Assembly: GCA_031255975.1 (NCBI GenBank)
Contig: JAIRRM010000171.1
Span: forward strand, 1-18,339
Direction: 5' to 3'
From: Propionibacteriaceae bacterium
GTDB lineage: Bacteria; Actinomycetota; Actinomycetes; Propionibacteriales; Propionibacteriaceae
Length of the DNA stretch: 18,339 nt
Below the pieces are notes generated by a model that saw only the letters and a list, made by a program, of their open reading frames with translations, was not told the origin of the DNA and ran no database searches. How positions within the stretch are numbered: the stretch's first letter is position 1; each line of letters starts with the position of its first letter. The position numbers and the translations under genes are program-made. Below, piece by piece: positions 18,314-18,339 of the stretch.

Positions 18314-18339
18314 CTACTTAGACTGGGCAATCAGCGACT
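18314..18339 (-). CDS. C-terminal codons of a minus-strand gene running off the window
   Basis: The minus-strand frame reads SLIAQSK then TAG (18316-18314). The terminator just downstream supports a gene ending here. A stop in a second frame (TAA, 18320-18318) is an alternative. Seven residues are too few to name the product, and they do not resemble the C-terminus of ribosomal protein L15 that often precedes SecY. Confidence 0.35.

Noticed and set aside
18297..18339. rplO (ribosomal protein L15) as the gene at the right edge
   Set aside because: Expected from gene order in many actinobacteria, but the visible C-terminal residues do not look like L15 and a terminator separates the gene from secY.

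Overview
The window comes from a high-GC Gram-positive bacterium (Actinomycetota). Supporting signs are the GC-rich codon use, the secY-adk-map order, DUF1707 and DUF3467 proteins, a MurT/GatD-type pair, GTG starts, TANNNT -10 boxes, and several genes whose -10 box sits only 6 bases before the start codon (leaderless transcripts). I cannot place it below phylum with confidence. I see no rRNA, tRNA, CRISPR array or transposase gene.

Left part (1-3275). The window opens inside a gene for a membrane-anchored protein with a variant leucine-rich-repeat-like (LRV-like) cytoplasmic head, one transmembrane helix and a PQQ/WD-like beta-propeller outside. A scramblase/LURP-one-fold protein follows. Next comes a decayed patch: a second LRV-like head, broken by a TGA, followed at once by the C-terminal third of an RsmC-like methyltransferase. 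A small DUF1992 protein and an M20 peptidase, both on the minus strand, close this part.

Middle (4600-9250). On the plus strand lie a two-gene ABC-2 exporter (ATPase and permease) and a Bax-inhibitor-1/YccA-family membrane protein with a Tyr/Pro/Gln-rich tail, ended by a very strong hairpin. A palindromic intergenic repeat with a nested duplication separates it from purA (adenylosuccinate synthetase, minus strand). purA and typA are divergent, and their 293-base spacer carries a perfect 13-bp inverted repeat.

Right part (9250-18339). typA (BipA GTPase) is followed by a third LRV-like head protein, this one carrying two bacterial SH3 domains outside the membrane. Convergent to it is a MurT/GatD-like pair in which the GatD subunit lacks the catalytic cysteine and histidine and the MurT subunit lacks the four-cysteine zinc ribbon. 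DUF3467 and DUF1707 genes diverge from a 68-base spacer, both apparently leaderless. The window closes with the translationally coupled operon secY-adk-map (minus strand), preceded by about 550 bases without a convincing gene but with several hairpins. One of these is a good minus-strand terminator for a gene that runs off the right end.

The most notable items are the active-site-less GatD/MurT-like pair, the family of three LRV-head proteins with interchangeable extracellular modules (one copy dying), and the recurring leaderless promoter layout.
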